64,000 nucleotides of DNA from an uncultured Acidobacteriota bacterium (GTDB lineage: Bacteria; Acidobacteriota; Terriglobia; Terriglobales; Acidobacteriaceae), in assembly GCA_903873705.1 (NCBI GenBank), contig CAIQPK010000007.1, forward strand, positions 1 through 64,000, written 5' to 3'. The notes below the pieces were generated by a model that did not search any database, was not told where the DNA came from, and saw only the letters and a list, made by a program, of their open reading frames with translations. A program made the translations under genes and the position numbers. Below, one piece after another: positions 1 through 8,900 of this stretch (the stretch's first letter is position 1; each line of letters starts with the position of its first letter).

Positions 1-579
1 ATCTCCGCCCTCATCATCGGCGGCCGCCGCCCCACCACCATGCCCCTCGTCTACCAGGCCTTCAACTGGTCCGGTGGAGTCTACACCGGAGCCACCATGG
101 GCTCTGAAACCACCGCCGCAGCCGGCGCTCCCGTCGGCACCGTCCGCCGCGATCCCATGGCCATGCTGCCCTTCTGCGGCTATCACATGGGAGACTACTT
201 CCGCCACTGGATCAAAATGCAGCGCAGCCTCTCCTCCACGCCCCGCGTCTTCCACGTCAATTGGTTCCGCAAGGACGAAAAAGGTAAATTCATCTGGCCC
301 GGCTACTCCGAAAACATGCGCGTCCTCAAGTGGGTAGTTGACCGCGTCCGCGGCCGCGCCCTCGGCAAGGAAACCGCCATTGGCTGGACACCCTACTACG
401 AAGACATCAACTGGAAGGGCCTCGACTTCCCCAAGGAACGCTTCGAAGAACTCCAGAAGGTAGACCGCGCCGCCTGGAAGCAGGAAGTCATCGGCCACGA
501 AGAGCTCTTCATCATGCTCCACGACCATCTCCCCCCGGAAATGATCTACGAGCGCGAACTCCTCATCCACCGTCTATGA
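1..579 (+). CDS. pckG: Phosphoenolpyruvate carboxykinase (GTP), C-terminal part
   Basis: This is the last 192 residues of GTP-dependent PEP carboxykinase, which converts oxaloacetate and GTP to PEP, GDP and CO2 in gluconeogenesis in the cytoplasm. The reading frame is open from base 1, so the gene begins upstream of the window; the ATG at 40 in the ORF track is internal. Family-typical blocks are visible: FGGRRP-like [17 protein letters not shown], then MGSETTAAA, then [18 protein letters not shown] and the [19 protein letters not shown] stretch that lines the nucleotide site. The family is about 600 residues long, so roughly two thirds of the protein is missing only because of the window edge. 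A strong hairpin terminator follows 21 bases after the stop. Identification is firm; nothing can be said about the N-terminal half. Confidence 0.95.
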   Translation: MSALIIGGRRPTTMPLVYQAFNWSGGVYTGATMGSETTAAAGAPVGTVRRDPMAMLPFCGYHMGDYFRHWIKMQRSLSSTPRVFHVNWFRKDEKGKFIWPGYSENMRVLKWVVDRVRGRALGKETAIGWTPYYEDINWKGLDFPKERFEELQKVDRAAWKQEVIGHEELFIMLHDHLPPEMIYERELLIHRL

Positions 580-600
580 TCCCACCGCAAGCCAAACACC

Positions 601-630
601 AAAGGCGTCCGATGCAAATCGGACGCCTTT
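601..630 (+). terminator. Intrinsic terminator after pckG
   Basis: AAAGGCGTCCGAT, a GCAA loop and ATCGGACGCCTTT form a perfect 13-bp stem. The right arm ends in TTT, though the T tract is short. It lies 21 bases behind the pckG stop. Confidence 0.85.
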
Positions 631-654
631 CGCTTTACGTCACCAACCAACCTC

Positions 655-710
655 GTCATCTCGACCGAAGGCCGCCACTTTGTGGCCGTAGTGGAGAGAT
701 CTCTGCATTA
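655..710. repeat. REP-like intergenic repeat, family A, copy 1
   Basis: GTCATCTCGACCGAAGG, then an internal GGCCGC..GTGGCC hairpin, then GTAGTGGAGAGATC and CTGCATT. The same unit recurs near 3995, 10858 and 11046 in this window, always between genes. The remainder of the 580-880 gap holds the pckG terminator, three ACTTCGCG boxes near 770-800 and the operator pair at 844-880; I see no gene in it. Confidence 0.8.
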
Positions 711-843
711 GCTGATGCTGTTGCATTGGACAGCAGGAACCCGCACTCCCACCGGCCATTGCTTGTTTCACTTCGCGAAACTTCGCGTTTAAACTTCGCG
801 CACTCAGCGTCAAGTTTTTCGCTCTCCCCACCCCGGCCTTGAC

Positions 844-880
844 ACTTTGCCCCACAAAGCATAACTTTGCATCACAAAGC
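844..880 (+). promoter_or_regulatory. Tandem operator-like palindromes before the membrane/regulator/CreD unit
   Basis: Two 17-base copies lie exactly 20 bases apart: ACTTTGCCCCACAAAGC at 844 and ACTTTGCATCACAAAGC at 864. Each is a near-palindrome of the form ACTTTG-N5-CAAAG. The second copy ends directly at the ATG at 881. A third related site lies at 1908-1924 before the CreD-like gene. The winged-helix protein encoded between them (1494-1892) is the obvious candidate ligand; that link is inferred. Confidence 0.6.
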
Positions 881-1504
881 ATGAATGACTACCACCGAGC
901 CCTCGGAGACATCCGCACCATCCGCCGCCAACTGGCCTTGAACACGGCCTTTCGCGGCTTCGGCCCGCTCACGCTCGCGCTCACAGCCATCCTCGCCGCG
1001 GCCGCAGGCGTCGCCCAGGCCCTCTGGGTGCCTTCGCCCGTCACACACCCCCTGCGCTACGTCACCGTCTGGGCCGCCGCCGCCTTCCTCTCCCTCGCCA
1101 TCATCGCTATATCGACCCTCACCCGCACTCGCCGCATCCACTCCGGCATCGCCAACGAAATGATCCGCATGGCCGCCGAGCAGTTCGCCCCCGCCTTCAT
1201 CGCCGGCGCCGCACTTACTATCGTCGTTCTCATCTCCGCGCATCACGCGCCGTCCACCGTCTGGATGCTCTCCGGCCTCTGGCAGATCATCTACAGTCTC
1301 GGCATCTTCGCCTCCTGCCGCTTCTTGCCCCGCGCCATGCTCGCCGCCGGCGCCTGGTACCTCGCCACCGGCCTGCTCTGCATCTCCCTCACCGACGCCC
1401 GCGCCCTCAGCCCCTGGCACATGGCCTTCGCCTTCACCATCGGCCAGACCCTCATGGCCCTCATCCTCCACATTTTCTCCCCGGAGGTATCCGATGAAGA
1501 CTAA
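881..1504 (+). CDS. Polytopic inner-membrane protein of unknown function
   Basis: A 207-residue membrane protein with about five to six hydrophobic segments (roughly residues 25-45, 60-85, 105-125, 130-150, 155-172 and 180-200) and a charged N-terminal stretch containing RTIRRQ. The start at 881 (MNDYHRALGD) is preferred over the longer ORF start at 839, because that extension would be translated through the two operator palindromes. No Shine-Dalgarno sequence is visible before 881, so the mRNA may be nearly leaderless. Its last 11 bases overlap the winged-helix regulator gene, and the CreD-like gene follows, so the three probably form one transcript. I cannot assign a family with certainty; a role in envelope-stress sensing with the CreD-like protein is only suggested by context. 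Confidence 0.7.
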   Translation: MNDYHRALGDIRTIRRQLALNTAFRGFGPLTLALTAILAAAAGVAQALWVPSPVTHPLRYVTVWAAAAFLSLAIIAISTLTRTRRIHSGIANEMIRMAAEQFAPAFIAGAALTIVVLISAHHAPSTVWMLSGLWQIIYSLGIFASCRFLPRAMLAAGAWYLATGLLCISLTDARALSPWHMAFAFTIGQTLMALILHIFSPEVSDED

Positions 1505-1892
1505 GCCCAACGACACCCGTTTCCCCAACGAAGGCCGCTTCGCCTACGATGGTCTCGACCGCGTCATCCACGAGCGCGCCCGCCTCTCGGTCCTCACTTC
1601 CCTCATCACCCACCCCAAAGGCCTCAGCTTCGTCGAGCTCAAAAAGCTCTGCACTCTCACCGACGGCAATCTCGCCCGCCACCTCCAGGTCCTCGAAGAA
1701 GAAGGCCTCGTCCGCATCGACAAGAATCAGGAATCCGCCCGCACCCAGACCATCACCCGCATCACCGCCACCGGCCGCAAGCGCTACCTCGAATACCTCA
1801 ACACCCTCGAACAAGTCATCAAGGACGCCGCCAAAGCAGCCAAGCAGCAAGCATCCCCCGAAACCCCCCATCTCAAGCCCATCAAGACCTAA
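1494..1892 (+). CDS. Winged-helix DNA-binding regulator (HTH_34/MarR-like)
   Basis: A 132-residue cytoplasmic transcription factor. The core (about residues 20-100) reads as a single winged helix: LDRVIHERARLSVLTSLI, a recognition region LSFVELKKLCTLTDGNLARHLQVLEEEGLV, then a wing and TRITATGRKRYLEYLNTLEQ, the layout of the PF13601-type small regulators. A CGGAGG ribosome site lies 6 bases before the ATG, inside the end of the preceding membrane gene. The tail after residue 105 is Ala/Lys/Pro-rich. Such regulators are often found beside membrane proteins of the CreD type. Three matching palindromes (844, 864, 1908) flank the gene and may make the unit self-regulated. The ligand, if any, is unknown. 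Confidence 0.85.
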   Translation: MKTKPNDTRFPNEGRFAYDGLDRVIHERARLSVLTSLITHPKGLSFVELKKLCTLTDGNLARHLQVLEEEGLVRIDKNQESARTQTITRITATGRKRYLEYLNTLEQVIKDAAKAAKQQASPETPHLKPIKT

Positions 1893-1907
1893 AATTTTTA
1901 CCCGCCA

Positions 1908-1924
1908 ACTTTTCAATACAAAGT
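1908..1924 (+). promoter_or_regulatory. Third operator-like palindrome, before the CreD-like gene
   Basis: ACTTTTCAATACAAAGT fits the pattern of the two upstream copies (ACTTT, K, C, three free bases, ACAAAG). It is the most symmetric copy, extended to AACTTT..AAAGTT. It lies 20 bases before the start of the CreD-like gene and just upstream of its AAGGAG ribosome site. Confidence 0.55.
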
Positions 1925-1943
1925 TACTTCTCAAGGAGAAAAA

Positions 1944-2651
1944 ATGACGATCCTCAACCCCTCACCCACTCGCGGTTCGTTTTCAATTGGCGCAAAGTTC
2001 TTCCTGCTCTTTGCCCTCGCCGTCCTCATGAGCATCCCCGGCTTCTTCGTGCACAGCCTCGCCACCGACCGTGCCGGACAACACCACATCGACACCAACT
2101 CAGTCAGCGTCGAACAACCGCAGCCGCATCGCAGCCTCCTCGGCGTTCCGCTCGCCGACTCCTACCGCTCCACCGAGCGCGCCACCAAATACATCACGCT
2201 CTTCCTCGGCCTTGTGTTTCTCACCTACTTTCTCTTCGAGCTCACCACCGGCAAACGCGTCCACGCCGGCCAGTACGCGCTCGTCGGAATCGCCCAAACG
2301 ATCTTCTACCTCCTGCTCCTCTCGCTAGCCGAGCACGTGGGCTTCGACCTCGCCTTCCTCATCGCCGGCCTCGCCACCGTCCTCCTCTTCTCCATCAACG
2401 CCGAATGGATCTTCCGCAGCCGCGCCGTCGCTCTCCGCGCCTTCGCCGTCTTCACCCTGCTCTACAGCTTCATCTACGTCCTCCTGCGGCTGGAAGACTA
2501 CGCCCTCCTCGTCGGCTCCATCACCAGCTTCGCCGCCGTAGCCATCACCATGTACATGACCCGCACCATGGACTGGTACAGCTCCGGCGCCCAACCCACG
2601 CCCGCCCCCGCGGGCGCTCCCAACCCCACCCGCGAATCCTGGCTGGACTGA
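1944..2651 (+). CDS. Short CreD-like inner-membrane protein
   Basis: A 235-residue membrane protein matching the N-terminal anchor and the C-terminal membrane half of CreD (inner-membrane envelope-integrity protein, Cet). Residues 12-40 are the first helix (FFLLFALAVLMSIPGFFV). After a loop of only about 40 residues come TERATKYITLFLGLVFLTYFLFEL, LLLLSLAEHVGFDLAFLIA, FIYVLLRLEDYALLVGS and ITMYMTRTMDWYS, all hallmarks of CreD C-termini. Ordinary CreD is about 430-470 residues with a large periplasmic domain between helix 1 and helix 2; here that domain is essentially absent. AAGGAG precedes the ATG. Function of CreD proteins is poorly defined (altered in beta-lactam and colicin tolerance phenotypes). 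Family assignment is confident, function is not. Confidence 0.8.
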   Translation: MTILNPSPTRGSFSIGAKFFLLFALAVLMSIPGFFVHSLATDRAGQHHIDTNSVSVEQPQPHRSLLGVPLADSYRSTERATKYITLFLGLVFLTYFLFELTTGKRVHAGQYALVGIAQTIFYLLLLSLAEHVGFDLAFLIAGLATVLLFSINAEWIFRSRAVALRAFAVFTLLYSFIYVLLRLEDYALLVGSITSFAAVAITMYMTRTMDWYSSGAQPTPAPAGAPNPTRESWLD

Positions 2652-2681
2652 CCCACTCAAAGCCACCCCACCACAACGCCC

Positions 2682-2722
2682 GGGTGCCCATTCGTACCGC
2701 GCACCATGCGCGACGGGTGGGG
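2682..2722. repeat. Intergenic hairpin repeat, family C, copy 1
   Basis: GGGTGCCCATTCGT, a self-complementary middle (GCGCACCATGCGCG) and ACGGGTGGGG. A second copy lies at 4059-4098. The element is in the 2652-2931 gap, which holds no gene. Confidence 0.6.
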
Positions 2723-2803
2723 AACCACAGGAGCCAAACCCACCTCGTCGGCCTTTTCGGTTCTTGGCTTGGTTTGCTGTTCCCGTTGTCCTTCAGGAGG
2801 GAG

Positions 2804-2823
2804 CAGGGGCCTTCAGGCCCCTG
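2804..2823. repeat. Short GC hairpin in the gap before the aldo/keto reductase
   Basis: CAGGGGCC, a TTCA loop and GGCCCCTG form a perfect 8-bp stem. About 30 bases later a second small hairpin, GGGCTTTAGCCC, follows. Phrases of this kind are common between genes in Terriglobia; from memory, not checked here. Confidence 0.45.
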
Positions 2824-2931
2824 AATACCAACCCGCAAGACATGGGCTTTAGCCCCGGGTCGTTTGTCCGACATGGCGAAAAGCCGTGTCTGACTCACTA
2901 CAATGGCAACAGCTTCACCCAGGAGTCCACC

Positions 2932-3897
2932 ATGCCCACACTCGGTCCCACCAAAACCCTCGGCAACTCCGACATGAACCTCACCGCCATCGGCTTCGGT
3001 GCCTGGGCCATCGGCGGCGGAGGCTGGCAGTTCGGCTGGGGCAGCCAGGAAGACACCGACTCCATAGCCGCCATCCACCGCGCCCTCGACTCCGGCATCA
3101 ACTGGATCGACACCGCCGCCATCTACGGCCTGGGACACTCCGAAGAAGTCGTCGGCAAGGCCCTCAAGTCCGCCAGCGCCAGGCCCTACATCTTCACCAA
3201 GTCCACCATGATCTGGAACGACCAGCGCGAGATCAGCCGTTCCATGAAACACATCCACCGCGAGTGCGAAGACAGCCTCCGCCGCCTAGGCGTCGATGTC
3301 ATCGACCTCTACCAGATCCACTGGCCCATTCCCGACGAGGAACTCGAAGAAGGCTGGACCGCCATGGCCGAGCTCCAGCGCCAGGGCAAAGTCCGCTACA
3401 TCGGCGCCTCCAACTTCTCCGTAGCCCACATGGAACGCGCTCAGAAGATAGCCCCCATCACCTCACTCCAGCCGCCCTACTCCATGATCAACCGCGCAGT
3501 GCAGGACGAAATCCTGCCCTTCTGCCTCCAGCACAACATCGGCGTCATCAACTACTCCCCGATGCTTTCCGGCATGTTGACCGGCGCCATGACCAAGGCC
3601 CGCGTCGCCGCCATGCCCGACGACGACTTCCGCCGCAACACCAGGCAGTTCAAGGAGCCGTACCTCACCCACAACCTCGAACTGGCCGCCCACCTCACCG
3701 AGATCGGCCAGCGCCACAACGTCTCCGCCGGCGTAGTAGCCGTGGCCTGGACACTTCACAACCCCGCCATCACCGCCGCCATAGTAGGCGGCCGCAACGC
3801 CAGGCAGGTAGAAGGCCTGCTCCCCGCCACCACCTTCCGCCTAACCGAACCCGAGTTCCAGGAAATCAACGACCACCTGGCAAAAATGCCCGCCTAG
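2932..3897 (+). CDS. Aldo/keto reductase
   Basis: A 321-residue NADPH-dependent aldo/keto reductase of the TIM-barrel superfamily, probably cytoplasmic. The catalytic tetrad is visible: Asp and Tyr in WIDTAAIYGLGHSEE, Lys in IFTKST and His in YQIHWP. The cofactor-binding end reads SPMLSGMLTG and later IVGGRNARQVEG. The start at 2932 is chosen over the ORF-track start at 2764 because AGGAG lies 6 bases upstream and the homologous N-terminus begins at about LGNSDMNLTAIGFGAWAIGG; the longer version would translate repeat DNA. It stands alone between repeat-filled gaps. The substrate cannot be read from the sequence; general stress-protein AKRs of this length act on small aldehydes. Confidence 0.93.
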   Translation: MPTLGPTKTLGNSDMNLTAIGFGAWAIGGGGWQFGWGSQEDTDSIAAIHRALDSGINWIDTAAIYGLGHSEEVVGKALKSASARPYIFTKSTMIWNDQREISRSMKHIHRECEDSLRRLGVDVIDLYQIHWPIPDEELEEGWTAMAELQRQGKVRYIGASNFSVAHMERAQKIAPITSLQPPYSMINRAVQDEILPFCLQHNIGVINYSPMLSGMLTGAMTKARVAAMPDDDFRRNTRQFKEPYLTHNLELAAHLTEIGQRHNVSAGVVAVAWTLHNPAITAAIVGGRNARQVEGLLPATTFRLTEPEFQEINDHLAKMPA

Positions 3898-3921
3898 CCC
3901 TAAGCCGCACCATCCGGGCGC

Positions 3922-3950
3922 CCCATGTCCCTCGCACTTGGGGACATGGG
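3922..3950. repeat. Hairpin repeat after the aldo/keto reductase
   Basis: CCCATGTCCC, a nine-base loop and GGGACATGGG form a perfect 10-bp stem 25 bases after the stop. It may serve as terminator, but there is no T tract. It resembles the other GC-rich hairpin units between genes here. Confidence 0.55.
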
Positions 3951-3994
3951 CTGCCACCACCAACTGTCATCTCGATCAGAACCACCTCAAAACT

Positions 3995-4035
3995 GTCATC
4001 TCGACCGAAGCGCAGCGCAGTGGAGAGACCTGCAG
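3995..4035. repeat. REP-like intergenic repeat, family A, short copy 2
   Basis: GTCATCTCGACCGAAGCGCA followed by GCGCAGTGGAGAGACCTGCAG. It keeps both ends of the family A unit but has a shortened middle. A broken half copy (GTCATCTCGATCAG) lies just upstream at 3966. The whole 3898-4148 gap consists of such elements. Confidence 0.75.
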
Positions 4036-4058
4036 CTTTCACAAGAGCAGCACCATGC

Positions 4059-4098
4059 GGGTGCCCCATTCGTGACAGTCCCACCGTCACGGGTGGGG
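4059..4098. repeat. Intergenic hairpin repeat, family C, copy 2
   Basis: GGGTGCCCCATTCGTGAC, AGTCCCACC and GTCACGGGTGGGG. The outer parts match the element at 2682-2722, while the central stem differs in sequence but again pairs with itself (GTGAC/GTCAC). Confidence 0.6.
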
Positions 4099-4148
4099 TT
4101 CCACCTCCGCAACACCCCCACCAACAACTAACAACCGACAACCGACAA

Positions 4149-5777
4149 CTACCTCACCCCCATATCAAACGTCCCCATCCTCCCCGTCCCCGTATCTCGC
4201 ACCACAAACCGCAGCGAAGCAACATTCTTCGCCGCCTTCCCAGCCGGTTCCACCGTAAACGCAAAATCCGCCGTCTTCGCAGCATCGCGCAGATTGGTCC
4301 CTTCACGGGCATGAGCCGTCATACCATGCAGCGTATGCGCCACCATCTTGCCCTTCTTATCCAGGTAAACCGCCAGCACCGCCACCGAAGCCGTAGACGA
4401 CCCATCATCCACCGGCTTCCACGTCAGCTCCGACGCGCCCACATGCACCACAAACGTCTGCGCCGGCACGCTCACCGAGTTCGTCGGCTCCACCCGCACA
4501 TGCAGCCCATTCAGCGGCACCGTACTCTCCGCGGCATTCGATAGGTCATACGAAATCGTCACCGCGGCCTTCTGCTGCCGCGTCTCCTCCGCAAAGTACC
4601 CATCGCGCGTCTTCAGCGTCAGCCCCGGACGCTTGCAATCCACCCGTATCCGCCGATACTTCACATCCGCATTGCTGCCGTTCGAAGGCGAGTACCCGAT
4701 CGTGTAGAAGCTCCGCCCCAGCGCCACACTCAGCGCAATCTGCTTGCCCACGTTGTTCATCCCGCGTACTACGCGCCCACCCGTCACCGGTGCCAGCCGG
4801 TCAAAATCCTCACCCCCATCAAACCCCGACAGCGACCCATTGCTGCTGTCCGAGTTCGCCTCGGCGAACGCCGCCTGCTGCTCGTCGGTCACCTCCACCA
4901 TCCCCGCCGCCGAGCTCGAAGGATCAACCGCGTACATCGTCACATGCGCATCCATCAGTGTGTTGGTCACATGCTGCATCGTGTCCTTCACTTCCTGCAG
5001 TTCCGATCCATCAATCGTCGTCGGGTCCAGCGTCGGAAACCCACCCCCCACCCAGATCATGTTCTTCCGCCCCGGAATTCGCGCCGAGCTCTGCGCAATC
5101 TGCTCCAGCGCACGCAGGCTCTGATCCAGCCGCGAAATCGGTCCATTCTCTGACGCACCCAGCAGGTCCAGCGTCCAGCTCTTGTGCGTCGGCTCCGCGG
5201 CCAGCGCCTTCAGCAGTGCATCGCGATCCCGCGTATAGGCCTTCACGATCTTGAAGTGGTTGTCGTACACCGTCACCAGCGTCGTCGGCTGCGGCAGCAA
5301 CGCCGGCTGCTGAACCAGGAAGTCATGCAACGATTTCCGCGCAAACGCGCTGTCGGAAAAGTGTGTATTCAGCTGGTCCAGCACCAGCACCGTCACCGGC
5401 GACTGCCCAAACGCCGCCGGCTGCGCCGCATCGAACACCGCATTTGGATCCGACGACGCCGCCATCGCCTCCGGAAGCACATGCGCCGACGGCGGCTCGA
5501 ACGACGCAATCCGCTGCGCCTTGCCATCCTCGTACACCGTAAAGTCGTCGCGCGTCAGCCCTTCAACAGGATTACCCGCCTTATCCGTCACCACTACATC
5601 CAGCACCACCAGCCGAGCATTCACCGTCAGTGTCGACGTATGCGGAGCCTCACCAGCCTGCGCCGACTGCCCCACGGCACAAACATTCAAAAATAACGAG
5701 GCCGTAACAAGGGTTGCCAGAAATGGCTGCGAGCGGCGATAAGTAGCTGTCCTAAAAAGCAAGTCGAGTCCCTTCAA
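4149..5777 (-). CDS. Exported VWFA-related protein of acidobacterial type
   Basis: A 542-residue protein of the VWFA-related family that is greatly expanded in Acidobacteriota (TIGR03436 type). Residues 1-40 form a signal peptide (hydrophobic LATLVTASLFLNVCAVG, cleavage near AQAG). A beta domain with VVVTDKAGNPVEGLTRDDF and TVYEDGKAQ follows, then the von Willebrand A fold from about residue 120 (TVLVLDQLNTHFSD) to about 360 (GRSFYTIGYSPSN), then a C-terminal beta-rich part. The metal-ion site motif is DQLNT and not the classical DxSxS, which is usual for this family as I know it. It is probably periplasmic or surface-bound and may bind a protein partner. Its function is unknown. It is divergent from the nuclease gene at 5908. 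Confidence 0.88.
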   Translation of the reverse strand: MKGLDLLFRTATYRRSQPFLATLVTASLFLNVCAVGQSAQAGEAPHTSTLTVNARLVVLDVVVTDKAGNPVEGLTRDDFTVYEDGKAQRIASFEPPSAHVLPEAMAASSDPNAVFDAAQPAAFGQSPVTVLVLDQLNTHFSDSAFARKSLHDFLVQQPALLPQPTTLVTVYDNHFKIVKAYTRDRDALLKALAAEPTHKSWTLDLLGASENGPISRLDQSLRALEQIAQSSARIPGRKNMIWVGGGFPTLDPTTIDGSELQEVKDTMQHVTNTLMDAHVTMYAVDPSSSAAGMVEVTDEQQAAFAEANSDSSNGSLSGFDGGEDFDRLAPVTGGRVVRGMNNVGKQIALSVALGRSFYTIGYSPSNGSNADVKYRRIRVDCKRPGLTLKTRDGYFAEETRQQKAAVTISYDLSNAAESTVPLNGLHVRVEPTNSVSVPAQTFVVHVGASELTWKPVDDGSSTASVAVLAVYLDKKGKMVAHTLHGMTAHAREGTNLRDAAKTADFAFTVEPAGKAAKNVASLRFVVRDTGTGRMGTFDMGVR

Positions 5778-5907
5778 ACAATTACGCCGAAAGCTGCATC
5801 CCGTTACGACCGAATCACGCTCCCGGATTTACCAGCCTACACCCGAAGACGTTCCGATTACGCCGCAAGTTGCGGCCAAACCCAGCGCCAAACCGTTACC
5901 ATGACCC

Positions 5908-8900
5908 ATGCTCACTCTGTTCAAGCAGCACCCGGCCCTGCGTCTCCTTTCGGTCCTCCTCTTCTCGCTCCTCTTCGCTCCACAGATCTGGGCAGCCGGA
6001 TCCACCACGGTCGTCATCAGTCAGCTCTATACCGCTGGTGGCAATAGCGGGGCAACCTATAACGCCGACTACGTGGAACTCCACAACATCAGTTCCACTC
6101 CGCAGACACTGACCGGCTGGTCCCTCCAATACTCGTCCGCCACCGGAACCACCGCCGCTGCCAGCGTCATCTCCATCCCCGGAACAGTGACCATCCCTGC
6201 CGGCGGTTATTACCTCGTTCAGGGCACTGCAGGAAGCACCGGCGCCGCTCTCCCCGTCACCGCCGACGTCACGCTCAGCGGCCTCGCCATGGGCGCCAGC
6301 GGCGGCCGCATTTATCTCACGAATTCGTCGACCGCCATCGCCGTCGGCAACCTCTGCACACCAGGCGCAGTGGACTGGGTAGGCTACGGAAACGCCGTCT
6401 GCTTCGAAGGCACCAAGGCCGCGCCAACCCCCACCACCACGGTCGCTTCCATCCGCGCCGGCAACGGTTGCACCGACACCGACGACAACGGCGCAGACTT
6501 CGCCACCGGAACGCCCGCACCCCACAACAGCTCCTCCGCCATTACCTCCTGCAGCACCGGCCCAGCCAGCCTCTCCGTTGCCGGATCAGCCAATCCCTCT
6601 TCCGTATATCAAAACGCCACCACCCTCCTCACGGCAGCCGTCACACCCGGAACCGGCTCCACCGGCATCACCGTCGCCGCTAATCTCAGCGCCTTTGGCG
6701 GCAGCTCCACCCAGCCCATGTTCGACGACGCCACCCACGGCGACGCAACCGCCGGCGACGGTATCTACAGCTACCTCCTCGCCGTCCCCACCTCCGCTCC
6801 GCTCGGCGCCAACACCATCGTCGCCACCGCAGCTGACGCGCAAGCCCACACCGCCACCGCCAACATCGCCGTCACCGTCCTCGCCCCGGTCACCCTCGTC
6901 CCCATCCACACCATCCAGGGCAGCGTCGCCGGAACGGCCGCCTATAACGGCCAGACTGTCATGACCTCCGGCATCATCACCGGCGTCAAGGTCAACGGCT
7001 TCTACCTGCAAGCCAAAGATGCCGACGCCGACTCAGACCCCAGCACTCCCGAAGGCATCTTCGTCCACACCGGAACCGGCCTCGTTCCTGGCAGCGCCAC
7101 CGTCGGCACCGCCATGCAGGTCACTGGCACGGTCACGCTCTTCCCCACTGCTGGCCCTCTGCCCGGCACCGAGCTCGACAGCCCCACCGCCTTCACCGTC
7201 CTCAGCACCGGCAACTTACTGCCCAACCCCATCACCCTCACTACCTCGAACCCCAGCCCCTCCGGCGGCTTCGCACAGCTGCAGCGCTATCAGTCCATGC
7301 GCGTAGCAGTCCCCAGCTTCACCGTTACCGGTCCCACAGAGGGCGTACTCACTGAGACCGCCGAGACCTACGTCTCCACCGGCCAGTTCTGGGGCACCGT
7401 CACCGGCACGTCTCGCCCTGTCCGCGAACCCGGCCTCGAAATCCTCGACCCCCTCACCGCCAGCGAGCCCTCCACCATCCCCCGCTTCGACGACAACCCC
7501 GAGCTCTTCGAAGTCGACTCCCTCGCCCTCGTCCCCACCCCCGGTCCGCTCGACCTCGCCACCGGTACCACCCTCACCAACCTCTCAGGCATCATGGACC
7601 TCTCCAGCGGCACCACCCTCTTCCTCATCGACGCCGCCACCCGCCCCACCGTCACCGGCGGTCTCACCGTCGTTCCCGTCCCCGCTCCCAACGCCGGCGA
7701 AATCACCATCGGCGACCAGAACTTCGAGCGCTTCTACACCACCGCCCGCAACGCCACCGGCGCCACCATCATCACCCAGGCCGCCTACGACCTCCGCAAG
7801 GCCAAGGCCTCGCTCGCCATCCGCAACGTCATGCGCATGCCCGACATCATCGCCATGGAAGAAATCGAGGACATCGCCACCCTGCAGGACCTCGCCGCCA
7901 AGGTCAGCACCGACGCCATAGCCGCCAGCCAGCCCGACCCCCACTACGCCGCCTACCTCGTCCAGGGCAACGACACCAGTGGCATCAACGTCGCCTTCCT
8001 CGTCAAGCCCGCCACGGTCAACGTCGTCGACGTCACCCAGTTCGGAAAAGCCACCACCTTCACCCAGCCCAGCACCGGCAACCAGGCCGAGCTCAACGAC
8101 CGTCCCCCGCTGGTCCTCCACGCCGGCATCAAGCGCACCGGCACCACCGACTACCCCCTCACCGTCATCGTCAACCACCTTCGCTCCCTCAACGGCGTCA
8201 CCGACAACACCGGCTCAGGCCAGAACACCCGCGCCAAGCGTGAGCAGCAAGCCGAGTACCTTGCCAACCTCGTCCAGGGCTACCAGGCCGCCGGTGAGCA
8301 CGTCATCGTCGTCGGCGACATGAACTTCTTCGAGTTCAGCGACGGCATCGTCGACTCCGCCGGCATCATCAAGGGCACAGCCGCCCCCGCCAGCCAGGTC
8401 ATCGTGCCCGGTCCCTCCGGCCTCGTCACACCCAACCTCGTCGACGTCGCTCCCACCAACCTCGCCACCAACACCTATAGTTACAGCTTCGTCGGCAACG
8501 CACAGAGCATCGACCACTTCTTCGTCACCTCCAATATCGCCAGCATCGTCCGCACCGCGCCGGCACATTACAACGCGGACTTCCCGGCAATCTACCGCAA
8601 CGATTCCACCCGCCCTGAGGTCGGCTCCGACCACGACGGCATCGTCGGCTACATCAAGATCCCCGGCACCACCGTCCTTTCCATCACCCCCACCACCCTC
8701 ACCTTCCCCTCGCAGGTACTCAGCACCACCTCCACGCAGACCGTGACGGTCACCAACAACGGCACGGCGCCGATCACCGTCACCACCATCGTTTCTTCCA
8801 ACGCCAACTTCACCATCCCCGCAACGCCCTGTGGCGCGCAGATCGTCTCCGGCACACCCTGCGTCATCACTGTCACCTTCAAGCCCACGGCAACCGGCCC

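Noticed and set aside
872-1528. 218-residue minus-strand ORF opposite the membrane protein gene
   Set aside because: Gly/Glu-rich shadow of a high-GC gene; the plus-strand frame shows clear membrane helices and a ribosome site for the next gene.
2886-4544. 552-residue ORF across the aldo/keto reductase
   Set aside because: Arg/His/Pro-rich translation in another frame of a firmly identified gene, running through repeats into the VWFA gene.
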